From NCBI GenBank assembly GCA_030454085.1, contig JAKDJD010000008.1:22808-86807 (forward strand): DNA of 64,000 nt, read 5' to 3'. Numbering within the stretch: the stretch's first letter is position 1; each line of letters starts with the position of its first letter. The notes under the pieces were generated by a model. The model was not told the DNA's origin, searched no databases, and was given only the letters and a program-made list of their open reading frames with translations. Both the position numbers and the translations under genes were made by a program. Shown piece after piece: positions 9,205-18,183 of this stretch. The stretch is from Kocuria sp. Its GTDB lineage: Bacteria; Actinomycetota; Actinomycetes; Actinomycetales; Micrococcaceae.

Positions 9205-9218
9205 GTTGTCTATACAAC
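9205..9218. promoter_or_regulatory. Candidate GntR/FadR-type operator GTTGTCTATACAAC
   Basis: GTTGT and ACAAC arms flank a 4-base centre. The site is just upstream of the yjiH-like start on the minus strand. Such short TTGT/ACAA dyads are typical of GntR-superfamily operators, but no partner regulator is adjacent. Confidence 0.4.
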
Positions 9219-9259
9219 GTTACACGAGCCACAGGCTGCTGTGTTGAGAGCCACGAGCC

Positions 9260-10297
9260 CTAGCGGAGTGGCTTGACCTCTTCGGGGCGACCGGATGCCA
9301 GGGACCGCCGGGCCGCATCGAGCAGTTCGACGCCGTGTGTCCCCGAGGTCGGAGGGCTTTCGTTGAGCCCCTCGCCGGCCACCATGGCCACGAAGTCCTG
9401 CATCTCCAGCACGAAGGCTTCGGCGAACCGGTCCTGATAGCTCTCGAACGTCTCCCCGGGGGCCTCGATGCGGCCGTCCGGGGCGATGCGGGTCATGGCG
9501 ACCCGGTCCGTCTCGCCCACGGAATAGGAATTTTCGGTTCCGTGGACCACGGTCCTGACATCCTGCCCCACCGCGTGCCCCCTCATAGCGGACAGCGTGG
9601 CGGTGAAGCCGCTGGGGAAGGTCAGGAACGCGGCGGCCGTGTCGAACTCGTTGTTGTCTTCGTAGGATCCGAAGGCTTCCGCGGAACCCGTGGCGTACAC
9701 GGTTTCCGCCTGTTCGCCCACGAGCCATGGGACGAGGTCGAAGCCGTGGGCCATCATGTCCGCGAAGATCCCGCCAGACCCTGAGAGTCCTGCGGGATCG
9801 GCGGCGTACTTGTCGTGGTCGACGCTCACGATCGATCGCAACCGTCCTGCACGGCCGGCGTCCACCAAGCCCTTGAGGGTTCGGTACTCCCTGCTGTGGC
9901 GGCGATGGAACCCGACCATCACGGTGTCCTCCGCTCCTGCGGCATCGATGTCCTGCACCAAAGAGGTGAACTCTTTCGCCGTGAGAGCCAGCGGCTTTTC
10001 CACGAACACGGGCAGCCCGCGGCGGACCGCGTGTCTGACGAGCTCCGGATGAGTGGACCCGGGGGTCGCGATGACGACGCCGTCGGCAGAGTCGAGTGCA
10101 GCGGAGGCGTCCGTGGTGGTGCTCAGCCGCACACCCGCTCCCTCGAACCCCGCGCGCTCCGAGACCCGGGTCGCGTGGTCACGCACGCGGGCGGCGTCGC
10201 GCCCGATCAATTCGACCTCGGTGACGCCCTCCGTTCGCATCAGGTTGGCGGCGTGCATCTGACCGATGGTTCCGGCTCCCACAATGGCGATCCTCAT
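9260..10297 (-). CDS. Gfo/Idh/MocA-family oxidoreductase (inositol 2-dehydrogenase-like)
   Basis: A 345-residue NAD(P)-dependent sugar/cyclitol dehydrogenase. The N-terminal Rossmann motif is VGAGTIGQMH, the EKP lysine follows, and then come GFHRRHSREY and GGIFADMMAHGFD, which carry the Asp and His placed as in IolG-type enzymes. Start ATG 10297 has GGAGG upstream and lies one base after the stop of the preceding gene, so the two are one operon. The GntR-like palindrome upstream of that operon matches the one in the inositol island, so a role in inositol or inositol-isomer oxidation is inferred. Confidence 0.9.
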   Translation of the reverse strand: MRIAIVGAGTIGQMHAANLMRTEGVTEVELIGRDAARVRDHATRVSERAGFEGAGVRLSTTTDASAALDSADGVVIATPGSTHPELVRHAVRRGLPVFVEKPLALTAKEFTSLVQDIDAAGAEDTVMVGFHRRHSREYRTLKGLVDAGRAGRLRSIVSVDHDKYAADPAGLSGSGGIFADMMAHGFDLVPWLVGEQAETVYATGSAEAFGSYEDNNEFDTAAAFLTFPSGFTATLSAMRGHAVGQDVRTVVHGTENSYSVGETDRVAMTRIAPDGRIEAPGETFESYQDRFAEAFVLEMQDFVAMVAGEGLNESPPTSGTHGVELLDAARRSLASGRPEEVKPLR

Positions 10298-10298
10298 A

Positions 10299-11507
10299 TC
10301 AGCGGACCTCCACTTCGGCGCCGGACTGTTCAGCGGACTCCGCGATGGCCTGAATGATCCTGAGCGTGTGGAGGCCTTCGGCGAAGGACCCGCACGGTGC
10401 CAGGTCGCTCCGGGTGCCCGAGACCTGTTCGAGGAATGCCCTGGCCTGGATGGCGAAGTTGTCGTTGTAATTCCATCCGACGCCGGGGGCATCCATGGCG
10501 CATGAATCCGGGTACAGCGGGGTGTCGCCGTTCAGGATCACGCGTCGTTGGCCCCGAGTGTCGGGCGCGGTCTGGGCGTCGTCGTACATGTATTCCCCGG
10601 GCTTGGTGATGTCGAAGGATGCCTGGGCTCGAGGGCCGACCACGTGGTACGTCTGCGAGTTCGGGGTCCCGAAGGCCACGCGGGAGATCGTGTAGGTGCC
10701 CACCGCGCCGTTGGCGAAGGTGCAGGTGAAGGTCAGGAAGTCTTCGTTCTCGACGGGTTCGACCTCATCCGAGACCTCCACGTGACCATGGCCAACGACG
10801 GCGCCCAGGGGCACATGCCGTTGCTTGTAGATCGTGTCCATGGAGGCGCCGCGCACGGAGGTGACCGGACCGTTGAGATATTCGCCGGTGTCGATCACGT
10901 GAGACCCGAGGTCGCCCAGCGCGCCGGAACCGGGGCCGCCTTTGTAACGCCAGGACATTGGGGCCTTCTCGTCGCACGAGTAGTCGCACAGGTATGTCGA
11001 GATGAAGTTGGTGACGGGGCCGAAATCACCGGAGTCGATCTTCTGCTTGATCGCGTTGAGGGCCGGCATTCTGCGGACCGTGTAGCCGACGGAGGTGATG
11101 AGGGGCCGGCCGGCGGCATCGGTCTTCTGGCCGTATTCCTTCTCCAGCTCGACCATTGCTTCGGCGTCCTCCAGGGTGCCAGCGAGCGGCTTCTCGCAAA
11201 GGACGTGCTTGCCCGCCTCGAGGAGCCCCTGTGCGATCGGCAGATGCAACGCATTGCCGACGACGACGCTCACCGCGTCGATCTCAGGGTCCTGAGCGAC
11301 CTCGGTCCAGTCCGAGTACGTCTTCTCGAACCCGTACCGGCGTGCGGTGTCCTGCCCGAGTTCGACGTTCATGTCGGCAATCGCGGCGAGGCGGACATCG
11401 GGGAATGCGGAGTCGAAGACCGAACCCGCCTGCCGATACCCGTAGGCGTGGGCCCGCCCTGCCATTCCGGCGCCGATGACGGCAACTGAGAGCTTCTTGT
11501 CGCTCAT
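10299..11507 (-). CDS. Gfo/Idh/MocA-family oxidoreductase
   Basis: A 402-residue member of the longer Gfo/Idh/MocA subgroup. VIGAGMAGRAHAYGY is the nucleotide-binding motif, CEKPLAG the catalytic lysine segment, and LGDLGSHVID the C-domain motif with the conserved His/Asp. It resembles the gene at 39735 in length and in the DEVEPVENEDF segment (there, KPVENEDY). AAGGAGGA sits 5 bases before ATG 11507. A TTGTCAGGACAA palindrome at 11534-11545, identical to one beside gntR at 47028, implies shared control with inositol genes. The substrate is unknown; inositol, an inositol isomer or another polyol is likely. Confidence 0.9.
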   Translation of the reverse strand: MSDKKLSVAVIGAGMAGRAHAYGYRQAGSVFDSAFPDVRLAAIADMNVELGQDTARRYGFEKTYSDWTEVAQDPEIDAVSVVVGNALHLPIAQGLLEAGKHVLCEKPLAGTLEDAEAMVELEKEYGQKTDAAGRPLITSVGYTVRRMPALNAIKQKIDSGDFGPVTNFISTYLCDYSCDEKAPMSWRYKGGPGSGALGDLGSHVIDTGEYLNGPVTSVRGASMDTIYKQRHVPLGAVVGHGHVEVSDEVEPVENEDFLTFTCTFANGAVGTYTISRVAFGTPNSQTYHVVGPRAQASFDITKPGEYMYDDAQTAPDTRGQRRVILNGDTPLYPDSCAMDAPGVGWNYNDNFAIQARAFLEQVSGTRSDLAPCGSFAEGLHTLRIIQAIAESAEQSGAEVEVR

Positions 11508-11533
11508 GGATCCTCCTTGAACATAATGACCGA

Positions 11534-11545
11534 TTGTCAGGACAA
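11534..11545. promoter_or_regulatory. GntR-type operator TTGTCAGGACAA
   Basis: A near-perfect dyad (TTGTC/GACAA arms) lies 27 bases before the start of the 10299-11507 gene. The identical 12-mer occurs at 47028-47039 between gntR and the sugar porter. Identity at two separate loci makes a common regulator likely. Confidence 0.65.
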
Positions 11546-12024
11546 GTATTCTGAGTTGCAGATCACAATTCAAGGGGTTGGGGCATGGTTTCCGGGTCGG
11601 TCGCGGATGAGGGGTGAACACGATGGGTGGTAGGTGCCAGGCCACGCTGCCGGTGCGGTCACCTTCGACGTCCGCGGGGCCGCCCTCCGACGCCGCCGAG
11701 AGGTGGATCTCTGCACCTACTGGGGGAAACGCCGAAATTGCCTGAATTGTTTGCCGTGCACGTTCCCTTGCGGGGAATGCTGAGTTGCCCCCTCCTGCCG
11801 ATGAGCATTCTTTGCGGGGAAAGAAGATTGTCGCGCATGAGGTGAAACACGTGAGTTGAGTCAACCCACCTCATCGGAAATTTTGGACTTCCGACTGTAT
11901 TTCCTTGTCAAACCAACATTGCGCATCTCGGGCGGCATGATGGAGCCCGGAGCGGTCGACGTTCCGGCCTCCGAGGTGCACCTCCGTACCTCCTCGTCGC
12001 GTGTAAAATCGATCCGGATTCTCT

Positions 12025-12051
12025 GTCCCGCTGTGTTGCCGCAAGCGGGAC
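12025..12051 (+). promoter_or_regulatory. Hairpin in the presumed leader of the polysaccharide operon
   Basis: GTCCCGCT (12025-12032) pairs with AGCGGGAC (12044-12051) across an 11-base loop, about 50 bases before the first glycosyltransferase start. It could be an attenuator or simply a stable leader hairpin. No U-tract follows. Confidence 0.35.
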
Positions 12052-12102
12052 GTCTGCCGTTTCTCCGTGTCGGTGGCGTTAATTCTTTTTGAGGTGGGGG
12101 CC

Positions 12103-13320
12103 TTGAATTTTGTTGTCGGGCATAACCGGGATCGCGATTCCTATCAGGTTCCGGCTGCGTTGGCCGAAGTGTCCGTGTTGGATACTTTCGTCACCGACTA
12201 TTACGAGGGTCGCGGATTCTCCGTGCCCACACTGAGTCATCGACGCACACCACTCATCGAGCCGTCACGAGTCCGTCAGTCCTTCGGGGCTTTCGCGGCT
12301 CAGCTTCCGTACGAGGTCAAGCGACGGATCAGCAGATCGGTCGACTTCCCGACGGTCCTGGTCGAGGCCCGCCTGGGGGCGACGATTGCCCGGGTGGCCG
12401 CGCAGAAGCCCGAGGCGGATCTTTTGCTGTACTCCGGCTCGGCCCTCCAGGCTTTCCAAGGTCCGTCCACCGGGCGCCGGATTCTGTTCCAGTATCACGT
12501 CTCACCCCAGTTCATCGTGGATACTCTCTCCTCGGTCGATGAGCTCGCAGGAACCCGTCCATGGCAGCGTGAGGCTGAGGTGCTGGACCCCTCCATGCAA
12601 CGCTTGCATGAAGAGGAAGTGCGCTTGGCGGACAGCGCCATCTGCGCCTCGACCTTCACCAAGAACGGACTGATCCGCCAAGGCATGGGCGGCGAGGACA
12701 TTACGGTGGCTCCTTACGGAGGACCCCCCGCGGTCCGCACGATCGAAGACCCCGCGCGGGGGGAGAAATGTTCATGCTTGTTCGTGGGACAGGGGGTTGC
12801 CCGCAAGGGTTTGCATATCCTCATTGAAGCTTGGCGTAGGGCATGTCTGAAAAATGCCGATCTGACCATAGTCGCTTCGCGTCTGGACCCGGAGATCGCG
12901 GATTTCGGACGGAACGTACCGAATATCCGCTTCGTCGGTCGCCTTTCCGAGGAGGAACTGAGCCGCCACATGAAGGTGGCGGACACTCTGGTCCTGCCGT
13001 CTCTCATTGAGGGTTTCGGCCTGGTCCTGGGAGAGGGGCTGTCCCGGGGGTGCAGGATTCTAGCGAGTTCCCACACAGGGCTGGTGGACATGGGTTTGCC
13101 AGAAGACCTTGGGGTTGTCGTGGACCCGGGGTCTGTCAGCTCCCTGGTCGAGGGACTCCAACGAATTGTTGATACCTACGACCATCGGAGGTCCTACCGG
13201 GAGGCGCTTTTCGAACATTCGGAGAGACTTTCCTGGGGCGGTTTCCGAAGGAAAGTTCGTCAGGGCGCAGGGTTGCCTATGGACACCGGCCACACTGCTG
13301 CGGTCAGGAAGGGAGAGTAG
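12103..13320 (+). CDS. Glycosyltransferase family 4
   Basis: A 405-residue retaining GT-B transferase, the first gene of the exopolysaccharide locus. The C-terminal domain shows the nucleotide-sugar site EGFGLVLGEGLSRG (E-x7-E), with LFVGQGVARKGLHILIEAWR before it. It has no membrane segment and acts at the cytoplasmic face on a lipid-linked acceptor. I prefer the TTG start at 12103, because GAGG lies 8 bases upstream and the protein then begins with the usual N-terminal strand. A GTG at 12067 would add 12 residues. The next transferase starts 2 bases after the stop. Donor and acceptor sugars are unknown. Confidence 0.85.
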   Translation: MNFVVGHNRDRDSYQVPAALAEVSVLDTFVTDYYEGRGFSVPTLSHRRTPLIEPSRVRQSFGAFAAQLPYEVKRRISRSVDFPTVLVEARLGATIARVAAQKPEADLLLYSGSALQAFQGPSTGRRILFQYHVSPQFIVDTLSSVDELAGTRPWQREAEVLDPSMQRLHEEEVRLADSAICASTFTKNGLIRQGMGGEDITVAPYGGPPAVRTIEDPARGEKCSCLFVGQGVARKGLHILIEAWRRACLKNADLTIVASRLDPEIADFGRNVPNIRFVGRLSEEELSRHMKVADTLVLPSLIEGFGLVLGEGLSRGCRILASSHTGLVDMGLPEDLGVVVDPGSVSSLVEGLQRIVDTYDHRRSYREALFEHSERLSWGGFRRKVRQGAGLPMDTGHTAAVRKGE

Positions 13321-13322
13321 CC

Positions 13323-14375
13323 ATGCGTGTGCTCATCATGGTTCATCGATTCCACCCGGACTTCGGCGGAGTCGAGGTCACGGCGGAGCTTCTTGCGAGG
13401 GGTTTCGTCGAGCGCCATCAGGCCGAAGTCGTGGTGGTCACACATACTCGTGAGACCGGGCCGCACAAGGACTTTCCGTTCACGGTCTTGCGTGAGCCCA
13501 GCCCGTTGCAGCTGTGGAAGGCCATCGCTGGAGCCGATGTCGTATTCCACAACAACCCGTGCATGCAGTTCTACTGGCCCCAGCTGTTCCTTCGAAAGCC
13601 GTGGCTCGTGGCGCTCCGTACCTGGATCACGCTTCCGGGCGAGAAGTTCGGGCCGCTGAACACGATCAAGTATTGGTTCAAATATCGTCTCGTGGAACGG
13701 GCAGACACTCTGGTCTCGAATTCCCAGGTGCTGGCCGGCCACGTCCGCGGCGACGTCGAAGTTATCTATAACAGCTTCCGGGAAGACATCTTTCGTGTCA
13801 CCAATACGGATCCCAGGGATCCTTCTTCGCTCGTCTACGTGGGGAGGCTGAGCGCGGACAAGGGAGTCGATCTCTTGCTCCTAGCTATGAAGAACCTCAA
13901 GGACAAGGGTCTTTCCCCCAAGCTCAACGTCATTGGTGACGGCGATTACCGGCCGACGATCGAGTCCTTGATCCGCAACCTCGGGCTTCACGAGGACGTG
14001 ACTCTTCTCGGCTCGATGAAGGGCGCAGCAATTTCCGAAGAACTCAATCGCCATGCGATCGGCGTGGTCCCCTCCCGAATCCCGGAGCCCTTCGGAACGG
14101 TCGTGCTCGAGAATGCGGCATCCGGATGCGTCACTCTCGTGGCCGACCACGGTGGTCTGCCCGAAGCCATTGGGGACGCGGGGGCACGATTCCGCCCCAA
14201 CGATGTCGGCTCCCTGACGGATGAGCTCGAGCGGTTGATGACCGACGATGAATACCTCGCATCGATCAGGGCTCGCGTTCCGGCGCACGTGCAGAAGTAC
14301 AGCGTCGCCGCTTTCGTGGACAATTTCTATGACGCCTTGGAGCGTACGGTTCGGAAGGCGCGCCGTGGCAGATAG
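13323..14375 (+). CDS. Glycosyltransferase family 4
   Basis: A 350-residue GT-B fold transferase. MRVLIMVHRFHPDFGGVEV at the N-terminus is the usual glycine-rich acceptor-side loop, LVYVGRLSADKGVDLLLLAM opens the donor domain, and EPFGTVVLENAASGC carries the E-x7-E pair. ATG 13323 follows GGGAGAG, and only 2 bases separate it from the preceding transferase. Its 3' end overlaps the next gene by 11 bases. It adds one sugar of the exopolysaccharide repeat unit; which sugar is not predictable. Confidence 0.9.
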   Translation: MRVLIMVHRFHPDFGGVEVTAELLARGFVERHQAEVVVVTHTRETGPHKDFPFTVLREPSPLQLWKAIAGADVVFHNNPCMQFYWPQLFLRKPWLVALRTWITLPGEKFGPLNTIKYWFKYRLVERADTLVSNSQVLAGHVRGDVEVIYNSFREDIFRVTNTDPRDPSSLVYVGRLSADKGVDLLLLAMKNLKDKGLSPKLNVIGDGDYRPTIESLIRNLGLHEDVTLLGSMKGAAISEELNRHAIGVVPSRIPEPFGTVVLENAASGCVTLVADHGGLPEAIGDAGARFRPNDVGSLTDELERLMTDDEYLASIRARVPAHVQKYSVAAFVDNFYDALERTVRKARRGR

Positions 14376-15624
14376 GGCTGAGCCACGCAGAATCCTTCTC
14401 CTGGCCGTCCGGAACGTTACCGGAGTCCGCACGGGGCGCATCGCGGTGCTCGAATCCGCAGTCCATGGTCTGCAACGGCACGGGCACCACGTCGACGTCC
14501 TCGCCATCACTCACGAGGACGGACCCGCTGCATGGCTGGGATGCGAGGTCCGCAGGGTTCATCCCCCGCGCCTCGGCGCACTCGCCGCGCTCGTGCCTTG
14601 CGCTCTCCTCAGGGGCCGGTCTCTCAATGAGGCGTTGTTCAGTGGCCGGGCACTGATCCACAAGGTTCGGGAGATCGCCCGAGAACTGAACAGCGACGTC
14701 GTCGTCGGGGACGGTCTGAGGGCGTGGGAACTCGCACGAACCGTGGGGCTGCCCGTGGTCATGCACTTGGATGATCTTCTCTCCGAGCGGTATTCCTCCG
14801 CGACTTTCCGCGACAACAACGATTCCGTCCTGGGGTATTTCGGGGACCGGATTCCTCGCCTCGCGCGTCCCGGGGTCGAGGCCGTGGCCAAGTGCCTGCT
14901 CGGTGTCGAAGCGAAACTGGCTCGCAGGCGTGAGGACGCGATTGCTCGTGAAGCCAGCGTTGTGGCACTGACCAGCCATGAGGAAGCACAGCGTCTGTCG
15001 CTCCGGGTGGGGCGAGAAGTGTTGGGAATCCCCATGGCGGTGCAGCAAGGGCGACTCTGCTCGCCCGATCAGGCTGATGCCGGAACCCTGACGTTCCTGG
15101 GAGTCCTGCATTACGGACCCAATATTGCGGCATTGCGCTACATCAGGGACGAGCTGGTGCCGGAACTGGAGAGGCGCGGCCGGCGCGTGCGGATCCGCGT
15201 CATCGGCAAGGCGACCCGGGACCAGATCCAGGAGTTCTCGGGCGCACCCTTCGAGTTCTTGGGGTATGTGGAGAATCTGCCGACCGAGATGTCGGTGAGC
15301 CGCATGCTCATCTCGCCGATCCAGGCAGGGACAGGGGTCAAGACCAAGGTCCTCGATGCGCTGAGCATCGGCCTACCCGTCGTGGCGACCACGATGGGCG
15401 TGGCGGGCATCCCAGTGCGGCACGGCGTCAGCGCGTTGATCGCGGACACGACGGACGGCCTGGCCGACGCAGTCGAGGACCTCCTGGATCATCCCGAACG
15501 AGCGCGCGACATCGGCCGGGCCGGATACGACCTGCTCGGAATGCGTATGGCGCCCGAACACATTTACAACGCCTGGGGAGCGGCCGTCGAACAGGCCGTC
15601 GGTGAGGAGAGCGATGCGCACTGA
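14365..15624 (+). CDS. Glycosyltransferase (GT4-like)
   Basis: A 419-residue transferase. The C-terminal donor domain includes LTFLGVLHYGPNIAALRYI and SPIQAGTGVKTKVLDALSIGLPVVAT, the pattern of GT4-like proteins in which the glutamate pair is modified (here GTGVKTK). GTG 14365 is chosen because GGAAGG lies about 7 bases upstream and the start falls inside the end of the previous gene (11-base overlap). The open frame extends further upstream, but those codons lie within the other gene. Probably another step in repeat-unit assembly. Confidence 0.8.
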   Translation: MADRAEPRRILLLAVRNVTGVRTGRIAVLESAVHGLQRHGHHVDVLAITHEDGPAAWLGCEVRRVHPPRLGALAALVPCALLRGRSLNEALFSGRALIHKVREIARELNSDVVVGDGLRAWELARTVGLPVVMHLDDLLSERYSSATFRDNNDSVLGYFGDRIPRLARPGVEAVAKCLLGVEAKLARRREDAIAREASVVALTSHEEAQRLSLRVGREVLGIPMAVQQGRLCSPDQADAGTLTFLGVLHYGPNIAALRYIRDELVPELERRGRRVRIRVIGKATRDQIQEFSGAPFEFLGYVENLPTEMSVSRMLISPIQAGTGVKTKVLDALSIGLPVVATTMGVAGIPVRHGVSALIADTTDGLADAVEDLLDHPERARDIGRAGYDLLGMRMAPEHIYNAWGAAVEQAVGEESDAH

Positions 15625-16507
15625 CCTTTTGGAGAATGGACGACTGGGCGAATTCGAGAGTACGGCTCTCGGTGTGGGAACCGCACGGCTCGGTGCTTTC
15701 TGGCAGAAGCGTGGAATCCCGGAGGGCACGGCCGCTTTGAGTCAGGCACTCGACCTGGGTATCGGTTTGGTGGACACGGCGGATGTCTACGCTCGGGGGA
15801 TCAGCGAGAGGATCGTCGGACGCGTGGTGAGGACCCGGCCGAGCACGGTGGTCATGACCAAGGTCGGTCTCCTCAAGACCCCCCTCGGTCTGGCCTCCGC
15901 GGCCTTCGGTGGAGAGCACCGTCCGGGGTTCACCGGTTTGCGCGCTGCCGGACGGGCGGATACTTGTTTTACCCCGAAATACCTTCGCGCGGCGGCTCAT
16001 CGGTGTCTGAAACGACAGGGCCGGGACGAACTGGACGTCCTGCTGCTACACGAACCCCGTGCGGCGGATGTGCGGCGTGACGACGTCGTCCGCGAGCTGA
16101 ACCGCATGAAACAGTCCGGGATGATCCGGGCATGGGGGGCGTCCGTCCGGGACGCTACTGCTGCGAAGGCGCTTGTGGATGCACCGGGTGCCACCTGGCT
16201 CCAGATCCCCGTCAATCTCGGTGACACCTCGATTCTGGACACCGTGCGGTCCCATCCGGGGCGGGAACGCGTCACGACCGTCGGGATCGCGGTACTCGGC
16301 GACGGATCGCTCATGCGGCGAGCCGCAGCGTCGGGCCTGGACGGCTCGCGAATCGTCGCCGCGCTGGTCGAAGGAGTTCACGGGATGGACGGCGTGGACG
16401 CGGTTCTGCTGGGCATGAGCAACCCGCGGCACGTCAGGGACAACGTGGGCGCCATCATGCGGGGAGCGCTGGAGGAAGACATCAGACGCCTGGAGGAGAC
16501 GCTGTGA
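15614..16507 (+). CDS. Aldo/keto reductase
   Basis: A 297-residue TIM-barrel oxidoreductase. The catalytic tetrad of the family is visible as Asp54, Tyr59 (DTADVYARG), Lys83 (VVMTKVG) and His146 (LLLHEPR). ATG 15614 follows AGGAGA; a GTG at 15602 is an alternative. It overlaps the preceding transferase end and the following GMC oxidoreductase start, so it is translationally coupled within the polysaccharide operon. A role in making or modifying an unusual sugar precursor is inferred from context. The family also includes general carbonyl reductases. Confidence 0.85.
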   Translation: MRTDLLENGRLGEFESTALGVGTARLGAFWQKRGIPEGTAALSQALDLGIGLVDTADVYARGISERIVGRVVRTRPSTVVMTKVGLLKTPLGLASAAFGGEHRPGFTGLRAAGRADTCFTPKYLRAAAHRCLKRQGRDELDVLLLHEPRAADVRRDDVVRELNRMKQSGMIRAWGASVRDATAAKALVDAPGATWLQIPVNLGDTSILDTVRSHPGRERVTTVGIAVLGDGSLMRRAAASGLDGSRIVAALVEGVHGMDGVDAVLLGMSNPRHVRDNVGAIMRGALEEDIRRLEETL

Positions 16508-18183
16508 AAACAACAATGTCGAAGAATCAGCTGACGGACGCACGGGACCTGCCCGCCGGAGCCCGTCTGTCCGCCACGGTCCTGGTGGTCGGCACCGGTC
16601 CCGCTGGAGCCACCGTGGCTCGGGAACTGGCGCCGACCGGCGTCGACATCCTGATGCTCGAAGGCGGTGACGTGCGCGGATCCACCGAAGCGGACGACAC
16701 CCTCAAGGGTGAGGCCTCGTCCCAGGCCGTCGAGCCTCTGGAGAAGGCACGAACCAAGAGGCTCGGCGGAGCCTCGATGCAGTGGGGTGGCCGGGCCTAC
16801 CCCTTCGACCGGCTGGACTTCGAAGAGCGTCGCCACGATGACTTCTCGACCGAGGCATGGCCGGTCACACGGGACCAGTTGCTTCCGTACTATCGCCGCG
16901 CGGCCCAGGCCCTCGATCTGCGATCCTTCGAGTGGACCGGGGCGCAGGCCATCCCTGGGGACCCCGAGGACCTGATCGGCCCGTCGAAGACCATCAACTC
17001 GAAGGCCGTGTGGCGGTGGTCGCCACCCATTCGCTTCGCCGGAGCTCTCAGCAAGGATCTTGCCTCCTACCCGAACATTCGCGTCATGCACCACGCGAAC
17101 GTGACCCACGTGGTGCAGAATCCTGAAACCGGCGTCATTGATCGCGTCGAGGGCCAGACGCAACCGGGCCGGCATTTCACCGCGAGGGGCATGCACGTGG
17201 TCATTGCCGCGGGTGGTCTGGAGACCGCCCGCATTCTCCTGAATTCCGGGGTCCGGGACGATCACGACCAGATCGGCCGTCATTACATGATCCATCCGAT
17301 TGCTGAGGTCGGCGAGCTCCGGGTCAGGGACCCCAAGGCCGTCGGACACTCGGTGACCCCGACCAAGAGTCACGACGGTGTGTGGGTCCGCCGCCTGCTG
17401 CAGCTCGAGGAGCAGGTTCGGCGCGAACAGGGTCTTCTCAACATGGGGTTTGCCGTGTGGTACCAGGATCCCCGGACTCCCGACCACGGCGACCCGCTCC
17501 TGTCTTCGTTCGCGCTGGTCCGCAAACTGCTCACGATGACCGGTGGGTTCAAGGGCACGGGTATGCACCGCAGGTACGCCAGACTCGAGGATCCTCGCGG
17601 TCATGTGCTCAATGTCCTCAGAGGGCTCCCTGCGATCGGTGCCTTCGGTGTGCGATGGGTTCGGGACAGGATTCTCGATCCACGCACCCTTCCCATGTTC
17701 TCGCGCTACTCGAAACAGGGCGTCTACCGCATCCGATTCGACGCCGAGCAATCGCCCGATCCGGAACAGCGCGTGGTTCTGTCCACGACGGAAAGGGACG
17801 CCTTTGGGGTTCCGCGCCTCGATGTCCGCCACCGGGTGTCCGATGCCGACCGCCGCAACTACCACCGATCCCTGGAGATCCTGGCCCAAGGGATCAAGGA
17901 GTCCGGGTGGGGAACGTATACCCCGCCGACCCTGGACGACATGCTCGGGATGACTCTCGTGGACGCGACCCATCAGATGGGTCTGGTGCGCATGGGGTTC
18001 GATCCCACGCGTTCGGTCGTGGACCCGAATCTGCGCGTGTGGTCGTCTCCGAACCTCTATCTGGCGACCACGGGAACCTTCCCGACCGCCGGTATGGCGG
18101 GCCCGACGCTCACGGATGTGGCCCTGTCCATCCGACTGGCCGACCACCTGGCCCGAAAACTGCAAAGGGAGGGCGACCGATGA
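16504..18183 (+). CDS. GMC-family FAD-dependent oxidoreductase
   Basis: A 559-residue flavoprotein. The FAD motif GTGPAG is at 30-35, followed by GGASMQWGGRAYPF, which is typical of GMC enzymes. The C-terminal segment NLYLATTGTFPTAGMAGPT is the conserved GMC end that contributes to the flavin site. GTG 16504 overlaps the aldo/keto reductase stop by 4 bases and has GGAGGAGA upstream. Family members oxidise sugar, polyol or sterol alcohol groups, so here it may oxidise a sugar or lipid-linked sugar. Its pairing with an aldo/keto reductase within a glycosyltransferase operon is uncommon. Confidence 0.88.
   Translation: MKTTMSKNQLTDARDLPAGARLSATVLVVGTGPAGATVARELAPTGVDILMLEGGDVRGSTEADDTLKGEASSQAVEPLEKARTKRLGGASMQWGGRAYPFDRLDFEERRHDDFSTEAWPVTRDQLLPYYRRAAQALDLRSFEWTGAQAIPGDPEDLIGPSKTINSKAVWRWSPPIRFAGALSKDLASYPNIRVMHHANVTHVVQNPETGVIDRVEGQTQPGRHFTARGMHVVIAAGGLETARILLNSGVRDDHDQIGRHYMIHPIAEVGELRVRDPKAVGHSVTPTKSHDGVWVRRLLQLEEQVRREQGLLNMGFAVWYQDPRTPDHGDPLLSSFALVRKLLTMTGGFKGTGMHRRYARLEDPRGHVLNVLRGLPAIGAFGVRWVRDRILDPRTLPMFSRYSKQGVYRIRFDAEQSPDPEQRVVLSTTERDAFGVPRLDVRHRVSDADRRNYHRSLEILAQGIKESGWGTYTPPTLDDMLGMTLVDATHQMGLVRMGFDPTRSVVDPNLRVWSSPNLYLATTGTFPTAGMAGPTLTDVALSIRLADHLARKLQREGDR

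Larger units (their letters stand above)
11508..12102. other. 595-base intergenic region between divergent Gfo/Idh and polysaccharide genes
   Basis: I see no convincing gene here. It holds the GntR-type palindrome (11534-11545), a dyad ATGAGGTG/CACCTCAT at 11837-11874 that encloses GTTGAGTCAAC, a perfect GAGGTGCACCTC palindrome at 11973-11984, and a GTCCCGCT/AGCGGGAC hairpin at 12025-12051. AT-rich patches near 11875-11930 suggest promoter DNA. It probably carries the promoter and leader of the polysaccharide operon. Confidence 0.6.

Noticed and set aside
11856..12092. 78-codon frame in the large intergenic region
   Set aside because: No ribosome site, no recognisable motif, and it overlaps probable regulatory hairpins.
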